Positions 14,086 through 23,575 of a stretch of DNA of 64,000 bases are shown one piece after another. Where the stretch lies: contig CM055320.2 in NCBI GenBank assembly GCA_029255685.2, positions 9,596,614 to 9,660,613 on the forward strand, in the 5' to 3' direction. The translations under genes and the position numbers were made by a program. How positions within the stretch are numbered: position 1 is the first letter of the stretch; the number at the start of each line of letters is the position of its first letter. The stretch is from Silene conica (taxonomy: Eukaryota; Streptophyta; Magnoliopsida; Caryophyllales; Caryophyllaceae). A model generated the notes under the pieces. The model saw only the letters and a program-made list of their open reading frames with translations. It was not told the origin of the DNA and ran no database searches.

Positions 14086-14874
14086 ACTGGTACAAGGACA
14101 TAAATAGAAAATAGTTCATCAAGTAATGGCACGGTATACATTGTGCTTGACTGCTTGCGATCATATCAATTACTCATATTAATTATTATGCGTTTCAATT
14201 AATTTTTCTCCTTTATAATGATTTCTTTTTGTGAGAGGTATTCTAATATAAGTCAAACGAATGATTGAAATTGACCGTATTCTATCTTAGTAATAAGAGT
14301 AAATAAATAATTATTCAGTTATATGTTTTACTTTTCTAAAATTACTATGTTTTTTTTTAAATTACTTCTTTAAGTTGATCGCATATTAAAAATTGCTACA
14401 TATTGAGTTTTACGGTGAAAAAGTTATTGAATGGACGAAATTGCCCTTCAGTTTACTTATCCCCAATTTATCAACAACCACTCATTTACTCATTACCTTG
14501 AAAACCCCAAATTCTATTCAAAACCCTAAGTATTTTGAAAACCTAAATTGTAATTAAAAGCCCCCAATTTTGCAAATTAATTACAATGTTCAATTAAATC
14601 TCTCAAATAATCTTAACCCACACTTGAAAATTTACTTATTCGAAGATTACTAGAAGCAAGCGATATCAATGAATTTGGGGAGGAAGAAGTAAGTTTAGCT
14701 GGTATTGTGGTAGTTGTTTTCCTATTCTATGAACACATTCCATCAATCTTAGAAGTGTGATTGGTTTTTGGTGCTGCTTCAAAAGAGTTTCCTGAGCTTC
14801 TTTTTTCCTCTTGTCCCTCTCCTAAGAAAAGAGAGTACATATCATTTTTAACACCCAGTTTCAAGAGGGGCTTT
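14086..14874. other. AT-rich intergenic sequence, no gene recognised
   Basis: No coding region or element end was recognised. This is the left flank of the copia insertion. Confidence 0.5.
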
Positions 14875-15404
14875 TGTTAGAATGTGACTCGTTTGTCGCA
14901 TTAATATGTCGGAGTTTTATTACGGTGAGCGATAAACTAGGAAGGATAAAAAAAATAAACCCGGAAATATATATACAACGCTATCAGTGGCGGTGCACAA
15001 TTCTATGGATGACGTCATGATGATGTCATCATTAAATTGGTGCAGCTAACGTGATTAGTTGGCCGTGGGTTTGTTTTATTTAATTAGTTTATTATTTTTG
15101 GTAAGTTTGTTTTAGGAATTAGTTTCCTAATTGTATTAGTCTTTGGCAGGGTAGTTTACTATATAAACACTACTCCGTCTTAGCTATTCTTTAAGGAGAG
15201 ATTTGTGAGGCAAACACTTTAAGAGTTTTAAGAGGCAGATCTAGAAAAACTCTGTGCTCATCTTTTGTAATTTGTAATTCTCCCGACATAGTGAAATATT
15301 TTCCCTCGCTCTGGTGGATGTAGCTATCGCATTGATAGTGAACCACGTAAATCTTGTGTGTCTCTTATTTTTTTGCATCTACTCCGTATCGCTTCCGCAC
15401 AACA
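14875..15404 (+). repeat. 5' LTR of the copia element
   Basis: TG...CA repeat with a TATA box (ctatataaac, 15159-15168). Transcription would start shortly downstream. It also contains the short inverted motif gatgacgtcatgatgatgtcatc, whose tgacgtca core is a binding site for bZIP proteins. The same sequence occurs in the 3' LTR. Confidence 0.95.
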
Positions 15405-15448
15405 ATTGGCACCAGAGCTTTGAGTTTTTTGGATCCAGGGAGGAGAAG

Positions 15449-18400
15449 ATGGCAGGTGACACTATAAGGATTGAGAAGTTCGATGGGAGGAATAGTTTTG
15501 CACTATGGCAATTGAAGATGAGGGCTTTGCTAAAGGAGCGGTGCATCTGGAAACCCTTGACGCAGGGTTTCTCTACGAAGGTGACGAAGACTGAAGCTTC
15601 GACTGCGGATGCTCAACCTAAGGTGATTGAGACGGAAGATCCTGCTTTGATAACAATGGAGGAGAGGGCTCATTCATCGATCTTGTTAAGTTTGTCAGAC
15701 GATGTCCTAACTGAGGTAGCCGACGAGTCGACTGCAGCGGGGTTATGGCTGAAATTGGAGAGTTTGTACATGACAAAGTCGCTCACCAATAAGTTGTTGT
15801 TGAAACAACGTTTATTCTCTTTCAAGATGCAAGTAGGTATGTCACTTCGTGATCATCTGGACAAATATAATACTATATTACTAGATCTGCGTAATATAGA
15901 TGTTAAGATTGAGGATGAAGATGCTGCTTTAATTCTGCTGGTTTCTTTACCTGCGTCGTATGAGAATTTTGTGGATTCTTTTGTTCTTGGTAAAGAAACA
16001 TTGACCCTAGAGGAAGTGAAGTCAGCACTTTGCACTAGGGAGTTGCGACAAAAGGCAACTGTTGACTTAGGAGACGGATCAGGGGCAGGTTTAGTTGTTA
16101 ATAATGCTAAAAGAGGTGGAGCTCGGAAGAAAAAGGCTAAGGCTAAGAGTCCGGACACCAATACTGCTAGTAGTTCTGTTATCTGTTTTCTATGTAAAGA
16201 AGCCGGGCATAAAAGACCTAGTTGTCCTAAGTTGAAAGCTAAGTCTAATGCGGCAGTAGTACAAAGTAAGAATGTGGAGTACGATTCTGAGGCGGATTAC
16301 GCACTTGCAGTTGATTGTGTTCGTCCTATAGATCGTTGGATTCTAGATTCTGGGTGTTCTTATCACATGTGTCCACACAAACATTGGTTTAGTACTTATG
16401 AGTCCTTTAATGGGGGTCACGTTGTTGTTGGTAACAATGCTACTTGTGAGGTAGTGGGTATTGGGTCGATTAATGTGAAGACTGCTGAGGGTAAGAAGTG
16501 TACTTTGACTAATGTGAGACATGTTCCAGCCTTGGGGAAAAATCTTATGTCACTTGGTTCATTAAGTGACTTAGGATATGAGTTTCGGGGTAAAGGGAAT
16601 ATTTTGTTCGTCACAAAGGGTTCTCGTTTGGTGCTGAAAGGTGTCAAACAAAATACCTTGTATGTATTTCAAGGTGAAACACTGACTAGTTCTGCAGTTT
16701 GTGCATCCGTAAATCACGGAGAGATGACTAAGCTTTGGCATAAGAGGCTTGGTCATATGGGTGAGAGAGGGATGCAACTATTGTCCAAGAGAGATCTTCT
16801 TAATGGTGTCAAGGTGGGGAACCTTGAGTTTTGTGAACATTGTGTGTTTGGTAAAAAGCACAGATCTAAATTTAGCAAGGGTGTTCATACAACAAAAGAA
16901 GTCCTTGATTATATCCATTCAGATTGTTGGGGGCCTGCTCGTGTTGAAGGTTTGGGAGGTTATTATTATTTTGTTACATTTATTGATGACTATTCCAGAT
17001 ATACATGGCTTAGGTTACTGAAGCATAAGAGTGAGGCTTTCAAAGTCTTTGTGCAATGGAAGACTTTGGTGGAAAATCAGAAAGGTAAGAAGATCAAGAA
17101 GCTACGAACGGACAATGGTTTGGAATTCTGTTCAGGAGAATTCGATGAGTTCTGTAAGAATGAGGGTATAGGAAGGCATCATACCATCAGGGGTACACCA
17201 CAGCAGAACGGTGTAGCAGAACGAATGAACCAGACACTGTTAGAGAGAGTTCGATGCATGCTCTCAAATGCAGGTCTTGCTAGAAGGTACTGGAGTGAAG
17301 CTGTTCTTACAGCTTGTTACTTGATCAATCGTGGGCCTCATACGGGAATAGACTGCAAGATTCCTTATGAGTTATGGAGCGGCAATGTACCAAATTATTC
17401 TACACTGAGAGTCTTTGGATGTGTAGCTTATTATCATATAAAAGAGGGTAAGTTAGATCCGAGGGCAAGGAAAGGGTGCTTTCTAGGATATGGAGATGGA
17501 GTTAAGGGGTTCAAGATTTGGTCTCCGTCAGAGGGTCGTGTTATTATTAGCAGGGATGTTACCTTTGATGAAAATTCCATGTTTATTTCTAAGGAGGTGT
17601 CTGAGGGTGTTGAAAAGGATAATAGTGCCAAGAAAGGGGTGGAGTTTGAGGTGGCTTCTGCCACTTTATCTATGTTACCACGGGTTGTGATCGAGGAGGA
17701 TGCCGAACCAGTTACTACTTCTAGTCCTGTGACTACTCATGCTCCAATTAATGAGGAAAGTCATCAGGGTGAGTCTTCAAGTCAACCAACTGATCTTACT
17801 GACTTGCCTAAACGTGTAAGTAAGAAGACTAGTAGGTTAATTGAGGAGATTGAGGGTCGCAAAGTTTGCGGCAATAATTGCTATGTTGAGGAGATGGTTG
17901 GTTATGCATTACAGGTAGCTGATGATATTGAGTCTGAAGAACCATCATCTTATAAAGAAGCAATTGTTAGTAGTGAGTCAGTGCAATGGCTTGCTGCTAT
18001 GGGTGAAGAAATGGAGTCTCTTCACAAGAATAATACTTGGGAACTTGTGCCACCACCAAAAGGGAGGAAATTGATAGGGTGTAAATGGGTGTTCAAGAAA
18101 AAGGAGGGAACTTCAGAGGCTGAGACAGTTAGATACAAAGCTAGACTTGTTGCTAAGGGGTTTAGTCAGGTAGAGGGAGTTGATTATGTGGAGATTTTTT
18201 CTCCTGTTGTGAGACACACTTCTATTCGTGTGTTACTAGCTATAGTGGCACATCATGATTATGAGCTTGAGCAACTTGATGTCAAGACTGCCTTTCTGCA
18301 CGGTGAGTTGGAGGAAGATATTCTAATGAAGCAGCCAGAGGGGTTCGAAATTCCAGGGAAAGAACATCTTGCCTGTCATTTAAAGAAGTCTTTGTATGGG

Positions 18401-19495
18401 CTTAAACAATCTCCAAGACAGTGGTACAAGAGGTTTGACACTTTTATGGTAGAACAGGGTTATGAGAGAAATCCATATGATTGTTGTGTTTATCATAACA
18501 AGCTAGAAGATGGGTCTTTGATTTATTTACTCTTATATGTCGATGACATGCTTGTTGCTGCTAAGAAAATGTCAGATGTTGACAATTTGAAGAAGCTACT
18601 CAGTTCAGAGTTTGATATGAAGGATTTGGGGTCCGCAAAGAAGATATTAGGGATGGAGATTTACAGGGATCGTTCTAAAAGGAAGCTTTTCTTATCTCAG
18701 AAAAGCTACATTGAGAAGATACTTGGTCGTTTTGGTATGACTAATGCTAAACCTTTAAATACTCCTTATGCTGTCGGTAAGCTAACTATATCTTCTGCAC
18801 CTGAAACTGAAGCTGAGAAGTCTTATATGTCAACGGTTCCCTATGCTAGTGCAGTTGGCAGTTTAATGTATGCTATGGTTTGCACTAGGCCGGATATTGC
18901 ACATGCTGTTAGTGTTGTTAGCAGGTTTATGGCTAAACCTGGCAAAGAACACTGGCTTGCGGTAAAAAGAATTTTCCGCTACATGAGAGGAACGGCGGAT
19001 GTTGGTCTTGTTTACGGGAATGATGATGAGTGTTTGGTTGTTGGATATTCTGATTCCGATTATGCTGCAGATATAGACAGCAGGAGGTCCGTAACCGGGT
19101 ATGTTTTTACACTTGGTGGTTCTGTTGTTAGTTGGAAGTCAACATTACAATCTTCTGTGACTTTGTCAACCACGGAGGCAGAGTATATGGCTTTGACAGC
19201 GGCTGCTAAGGAGGCTATATGGTTAAAGGGGCTCGTAAGTAAGCTTGGTCTAAATCAAGAGATCGCTTCGTTATATTGTGATAGCTTAAGTGCTATTTGT
19301 TTGGCGAAGGATCAAGTGCACCATGATAGAACTAAACATATAGATGTTCGATATCATTTTCTGAGGAACGAGAAACGCATTAAGGTGAAGAAAGTGGGAA
19401 CAGCTGATAATCCTGCAGATTGCTTTACTAAGCCGGTTCCGTTCAGCAAGTTCAAACATTGCTTGGACTTGTTGAATATAGACAGTTATGTCTAG
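15449..19495 (+). CDS. Copia gag-pol polyprotein, intact (1348 residues)
   Basis: The start is ATG at 15449 (MAGDTIRIEKFDGRNSFALW). An earlier in-frame ATG at 15314 lies inside the LTR and is not used here. Domains in order are: Gag with the LLKQRLFSFKM region; a zinc knuckle CFLCKEAGHKRPSC (CX2CX4HX4C); an aspartic protease with WILDSGCSYHMC; an integrase with HHCC (HKRLGH ... CEHCVFGK) and a core with FIDDYSRYTW, TDNGLEF and GTPQQNGVAER; a reverse transcriptase with WVFKKKEG, LDVKTAFLHGEL and YVDDMLVAA; and RNase H with YSDSDYAAD, STTEAEYMAL and RTKHIDVRYHF. The order protease-integrase-RT-RNase H defines Ty1/copia, and the gag start resembles the Tork/Tnt1 group. No stop or frameshift is seen. 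Confidence 0.96.
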   Translation: MAGDTIRIEKFDGRNSFALWQLKMRALLKERCIWKPLTQGFSTKVTKTEASTADAQPKVIETEDPALITMEERAHSSILLSLSDDVLTEVADESTAAGLWLKLESLYMTKSLTNKLLLKQRLFSFKMQVGMSLRDHLDKYNTILLDLRNIDVKIEDEDAALILLVSLPASYENFVDSFVLGKETLTLEEVKSALCTRELRQKATVDLGDGSGAGLVVNNAKRGGARKKKAKAKSPDTNTASSSVICFLCKEAGHKRPSCPKLKAKSNAAVVQSKNVEYDSEADYALAVDCVRPIDRWILDSGCSYHMCPHKHWFSTYESFNGGHVVVGNNATCEVVGIGSINVKTAEGKKCTLTNVRHVPALGKNLMSLGSLSDLGYEFRGKGNILFVTKGSRLVLKGVKQNTLYVFQGETLTSSAVCASVNHGEMTKLWHKRLGHMGERGMQLLSKRDLLNGVKVGNLEFCEHCVFGKKHRSKFSKGVHTTKEVLDYIHSDCWGPARVEGLGGYYYFVTFIDDYSRYTWLRLLKHKSEAFKVFVQWKTLVENQKGKKIKKLRTDNGLEFCSGEFDEFCKNEGIGRHHTIRGTPQQNGVAERMNQTLLERVRCMLSNAGLARRYWSEAVLTACYLINRGPHTGIDCKIPYELWSGNVPNYSTLRVFGCVAYYHIKEGKLDPRARKGCFLGYGDGVKGFKIWSPSEGRVIISRDVTFDENSMFISKEVSEGVEKDNSAKKGVEFEVASATLSMLPRVVIEEDAEPVTTSSPVTTHAPINEESHQGESSSQPTDLTDLPKRVSKKTSRLIEEIEGRKVCGNNCYVEEMVGYALQVADDIESEEPSSYKEAIVSSESVQWLAAMGEEMESLHKNNTWELVPPPKGRKLIGCKWVFKKKEGTSEAETVRYKARLVAKGFSQVEGVDYVEIFSPVVRHTSIRVLLAIVAHHDYELEQLDVKTAFLHGELEEDILMKQPEGFEIPGKEHLACHLKKSLYGLKQSPRQWYKRFDTFMVEQGYERNPYDCCVYHNKLEDGSLIYLLLYVDDMLVAAKKMSDVDNLKKLLSSEFDMKDLGSAKKILGMEIYRDRSKRKLFLSQKSYIEKILGRFGMTNAKPLNTPYAVGKLTISSAPETEAEKSYMSTVPYASAVGSLMYAMVCTRPDIAHAVSVVSRFMAKPGKEHWLAVKRIFRYMRGTADVGLVYGNDDECLVVGYSDSDYAADIDSRRSVTGYVFTLGGSVVSWKSTLQSSVTLSTTEAEYMALTAAAKEAIWLKGLVSKLGLNQEIASLYCDSLSAICLAKDQVHHDRTKHIDVRYHFLRNEKRIKVKKVGTADNPADCFTKPVPFSKFKHCLDLLNIDSYV

Positions 19496-19771
19496 ACCCT
19501 TCGGGGTGCTGAGCTTGAGGTGGAGCCTTGAGCGGCCCGGTCCAGGGCTAAATGGACGCAGGCCTTTGTCCAGGGCTAATTGGATGGCAGACCCAGTCCA
19601 GGGTATATTGGATGGTTATAGACTCAAGGTGGAGTTTATGGTGTTCTAGTGTGCGCGCTTATTTGCTGGAACATGGCAGATACAAGGTTACTTTGGGGTG
19701 ACTTGTATATTTTGGATGAGTGGTTTGGAAGTCGTTTGCTAAATGCGACTGTCCGAGTCAAGGTGGAGAAT
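19496..19771 (+). other. Copia 3' untranslated region with repeated gtccaggg motif
   Basis: Three copies of a gtccaggg(c/t)ta(a/t)attggat-like motif lie at about 19541-19612. The same motif occurs inside the TRIM at 11146-12014 (gtccagggtatattggatgc). The purine tract caaggtggagaat ends at 19771. Confidence 0.7.
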
Positions 19772-20301
19772 TGTTAGAATGTGACTCGTTTGTCGCATTA
19801 ATATGTCGGAGTTTTATTACGGTGAGCGATAAACTAGGAAGGATAAAAAAAATAAACCCGGAAATATATATACAACGCTATCAGTGGCGGTGCACAATTC
19901 TATGGATGACGTCATGATGATGTCATCATTAAATTGGTGCAGCTAACGTGATTAGTTGGCCGTGGGTTTGTTTTATTTAATTAGTTTATTATTTTTGGTA
20001 AGTTTGTTTTAGGAATTAGTTTCCTAATTGTATTAGTCTTTGGCAGGGTAGTTTACTATATAAACACTACTCCGTCTTAGCTATTCTTTAAGGAGAGATT
20101 TGTGAGGCAAACACTTTAAGAGTTTTAAGAGGCAGATCTAGAAAAACTCTGTGCTCATCTTTTGTAATTTGTAATTCTCCCGACATAGTGAAATATTTTC
20201 CCTCGCTCTGGTGGATGTAGCTATCGCATTGATAGTGAACCACGTAAATCTTGTGTGTCTCTTATTTTTTTGCATCTACTCCGTATCGCTTCCGCACAAC
20301 A
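19772..20301 (+). repeat. 3' LTR of the copia element
   Basis: 530 bp, apparently identical to the 5' LTR over its whole length in side-by-side reading. Confidence 0.95.
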
Positions 20302-20844
20302 GCTTCGCTTCAAATGGATAAGTGGCTTGACATATTTTGCAGACAACAATAATACAAATTAAAAAGACAACTACTTAAATACGGTTTCAGTTTCTTTATT
20401 TCAAACTAGAAAGATGGTTCGACTTACCCAAATCAATTAAAATCCCCTTTTAAATTCAATTGAAATTCAATTCAGTTCAATACAATTTTAGTTTTTAATG
20501 GAAAGAATGAACATGGATAAAATATGTACTCAAGGACATTTTCGTCATAAATTTAGGAAAACCGAGAGAAAATTCAAAATTTGACGAAGATACTAACCAA
20601 ATCTAAGAAATGGTAGCAATTTTTGACTTGAGATCAACATAAGGCAGTGATTTTTTTTTTAAAAAAATAAGGGAGTAATAAAGTGAAACATATAAGAAAA
20701 TAATTACTAATTTAGTCTAGTATAATGATTCCAATTTTATTAATGACATAAAACGAATAGAAAGCTACTACAGTACATCACTTGTATATCTCATGTATTG
20801 TACTATTGTATATGATACTAGTATACAATCATATTGATGATCTT
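20302..20844. other. 3' flank of chitinase copy 1
   Basis: AT-rich. It would hold the 3' untranslated region and polyadenylation signals of the minus-strand chitinase gene. No separate gene was recognised. Confidence 0.5.
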
Positions 20845-22534
20845 CTAGCATGAAAGATTTTGACCAGGATCAACACCAAAAGCACTACAATATTGCTGGT
20901 ACAATCGAACACGATCACTAACTTGAGCCGGGTTTCCGCCATTGCACTCAACGGGTCCATTAATAGCTCGAATCGTAGCTCCGAAACCTTGGTTCATTAC
21001 TGAATGTACATTGGTCGTCCAGAACCACAAAGCGGTCTTGAATGAAATGCCAACATCATTTGCGACTGTTTCAGGAGCGTTTAACCCGTCAAAACCGATG
21101 GATCGGCCGGCAGCACCGTAGTTGCCGTTCCCAGTCAGTTGAATAGGTCCTCTTCCGTAGTATTTCTTGCCAGGCACGCAAGGGTATTGTGTGTTGCTTG
21201 GGTCACAGTCTGCGTTGTTTGTTGCTGCTCCATTGTTCTCCTCTATGTAGCAAAATTCTATATTCATAAAACACACACAAAAATATGTTTTAAGGTTCAA
21301 ATTTCACAAATTACAAAAACGACAATCTTCTTACAATATAAAACGACCTTATAAAAGTGTGTCAAACGGATTGATTACGTATTTACATATGTTCGAAATT
21401 TTTGGTTAATTAGCGTTAATTAGCAAAATAATTAGGTAATTAGCGTTCATTTCAAACTATTTCGGTCTATGGTGTCCACGACATCACTTCTTATTTTTGT
21501 CTATTTTTTGCATGAAACCGCTAAGAAACCTAGCGACTTTACCAAAATGTCATCGTCCAAATATTAGTATCTGTTTTATTTTAAAAAAAGAGAGAGACGG
21601 AGTGTGAAAGCCGATCATGTTCTCAGCGACTTCCACAAATTTCCAACAATATACATGGTACACTACAATATGCATTGGTACACTACAATATGATAAACAA
21701 CTAAGATTCTTAGCGGTTTTGCCTTTTGAATATATAAAAAACTAATTGAAGCCGCTAGGTTTCTTAGCGGTTTTATATAAAAAAAATGGATAAAAATAAA
21801 AAGTAATGACATGAACAGAATAGAACCAAATAGTTTCAAATAAAAGCTAATTACTTAATTGTTTTGCTAATTACGCTAATTAACCAAAACAATCGATATT
21901 GAATGATATCGACATGTTGTAACTTGTAAGTAAGTGCCTATTTTCTCATATTAATAGTGTGTATAACGGAAGAATTATTTTCCCTATATGCATTTTTTGA
22001 ATATATGAGCGGGTTGTAGTATCTAAATGATCGATAAAAGTATACGTAAATTAGACAAAAGTATTTAATCAATATGATTAATGAATGAAATGTTAAATTA
22101 CCTCCAGTCTCATGGGCAACATTAGCAAAAAACGCAGCGATTTCCCTCAAATTATCCTCATTAGCTCCGGAGGTACCAAACGAAGGGTTGCCACCAAGGG
22201 CATCAAGAAAAGCTGCTCTAGTATAAAAGCTTTTCCCTGGACAAGACCCCGCACCCGCGGCTTGGTTTATAATTCCGTCAAAAAACGACTGGGTCACGAC
22301 ACTCGACACTGAACCACCATCATTGCTAGGGGTAGTAAGAGTAGGAGTCGGGGTGCCACCACCAGTACATGGGCCAGATTGGCAACCATTACCACAATAG
22401 TCATCGGTCGAGCCACAAAACCCGAACTTACTACAACATAGGTCAGGTGCACAACCGCAGTTTTGTGCAAATGATGAAAATGGGAGTAGTGAAATTGAGA
22501 GAACTATTGCTACTACTAATGTTATGCTCTTCAT
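20845..22534 (-). CDS. Class IV chitinase (GH19 with hevein-type chitin-binding domain), copy 1
   Basis: Secreted endochitinase predicted to hydrolyse fungal chitin. Exon 1 is 22534-22102 and exon 2 is 21257-20845, together 846 nt and 281 residues. The intron starts gtaatt, ends atatag and is phase 1. Residues 1-23 form a signal peptide. Residues 24-56 form a CBM18 domain with all eight cysteines ([20 protein letters not shown]). A Pro/Thr/Gly hinge follows, then the GH19 domain from about 76. The general acid Glu is E142 (AHETG) and the second catalytic Glu is E151 (CYIEENNGA). The protein ends NLSC with no vacuolar extension, so it is likely apoplastic. The usual QLSWNYNYG motif reads QLTGNGNYG here (residues 184-192), a change at the active-site cleft that the sister copies do not share. 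TATA box tataaata at 22585-22578. A 490-bp foldback element sits in the intron. Confidence 0.93.
21400..21889. mobile_element. Foldback MITE inside the chitinase copy 1 intron
   Basis: Left arm ttttggttaattagcgttaa through aaaccgctaagaaacctagc (about 150 bp) is matched by the reverse complement of the right arm, which ends cgctaattaaccaaaa. The arms agree closely for their full length, leaving a middle of about 190 bp. No clear target duplication was seen. The transcript would form a long hairpin within the intron. Confidence 0.82.
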
Positions 22535-22577
22535 TTTTGTTTGGTTTGATAAGAAAATGTTGTGTATGTTAGGGAGG

Positions 22578-22585
22578 TATTTATA
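22578..22585 (-). promoter_or_regulatory. TATA box of chitinase copy 1
   Basis: Reads tataaata on the minus strand, about 45 bp upstream of the start codon, in a context (ctataaatacctc-like) conserved at copies 2 and 3. Confidence 0.8.
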
Positions 22586-22841
22586 CGGGAGTTATGTGGA
22601 ACGAATGCTAACGTATGTTGTACGATAATTGATATGTGCCGTGATCTTTGTGTTGGTTTATTTGACTTGGAAATAGGTTGTGGAATTTGGTGTCAAGAGT
22701 GTCGTGTAGGGTGGTCTAGACAGACATTAATTACAAATATGACTTCGTCATTGTAAGGATTGAAAAATCAACTTTAACTTGCATGACTTTAGAAGCCCGT
22801 AAAACTAGTTTCAGTCAAATTTGAGAGACGGTCTTTGGGTT
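22586..22841. other. Chitinase upstream region and interrupted MITE end
   Basis: Upstream sequence of chitinase copy 1. At 22818-22835 ttgagagacggtct is the left end of a dispersed repeat whose other half lies at 33698-33935, beyond the Mutator-like element. An uninterrupted relative is at 57815-58055. Confidence 0.6.
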
Positions 22842-23339
22842 GCGAAAGGTCGTCGACGTTTTGTGACAAATCGTCGACGTTTTTTTATAAATAAGACATC
22901 AACTGCCCTTACACTCTCTCTCTAAAACATATTCTCTGAAACAAAAACAACAAAAACTACAAAACCCAAAAAAACGGTATCAACATCGAACAACAACATC
23001 AAACAACGACAACAATTATTCAATGTCAAACAACGATTCATCGGTAAGTAATTAAAATCTAATTTTTTTTTGAATTAATTTTTATTGAATTACATGTTTA
23101 AGCCATTTAGTTGATATTAGGTTGAATTATACATAGAAGCCATTGAATACGACAAAGTGTAGGATCGAAATTTTGCATTAGACTTGAAAAATTTCTATCC
23201 TAGGTAGGTTAGGACGTGAAATTTTTTTTATTGTTGTTATTGTTATTGTTGTTGCATTGTTAGTATTGTTGTTGTTAGAAGTGTAGGATTAGAATGAATC
23301 GAAAGGAAAAACACGATTTTGGTAGGTGTAGGACGTGTG

Positions 23340-23575
23340 GTTTACACGGCTAAAGGAGGTGGGGACGTGGGAACTACACGGCTAGTGGGGGTGGGGACGT
23401 GGGAAAGGGACGTCTAGGGTGGGTTGGGACGTGGGAATGGGCCGTCCTGTGGGGGTTGGGACGTGGGAATGGGCCGGCCAGTGGGGGTTGGGACGTGGGA
23501 ATGGGCCGACCAATGGGGGTTGGGACGTGGGAATGGGTCGGCTAGTGGTGGTTGGGACGTGAAATCCACATGTCC
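23340..23575. repeat. 32-bp minisatellite in the MULE left inverted repeat and intron 1
   Basis: About seven units containing gggttgggacgtgggaatgg and variants of ggccggccagt. They lie in the first intron of the transposase and are mirrored in inverted orientation at 32940-33175. Confidence 0.9.

Larger units (their letters stand above)
14875..20301 (+). mobile_element. Complete Ty1/copia retrotransposon, Tork/Tnt1-like
   Basis: The two LTRs are 530 bp each, 14875-15404 and 19772-20301, running tgttagaatg to cttccgcacaaca. By eye they are identical. A primer site follows the 5' LTR (attggcaccagagctt, 15405 onward), and a purine tract (caaggtggagaat) precedes the 3' LTR. The flanks are gcttt on the left and gcttc on the right, that is a 5-bp duplication with one difference, or a 4-bp match. 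The single internal frame is intact. Identical LTRs and an open frame indicate a very young and possibly still active copy. Confidence 0.96.

Noticed and set aside
15314..15448. Upstream in-frame ATG for the copia polyprotein
   Set aside because: Lies inside the LTR and before the primer site, so most of it is not leader sequence of a gag start; the ATG at 15449 matches family starts.
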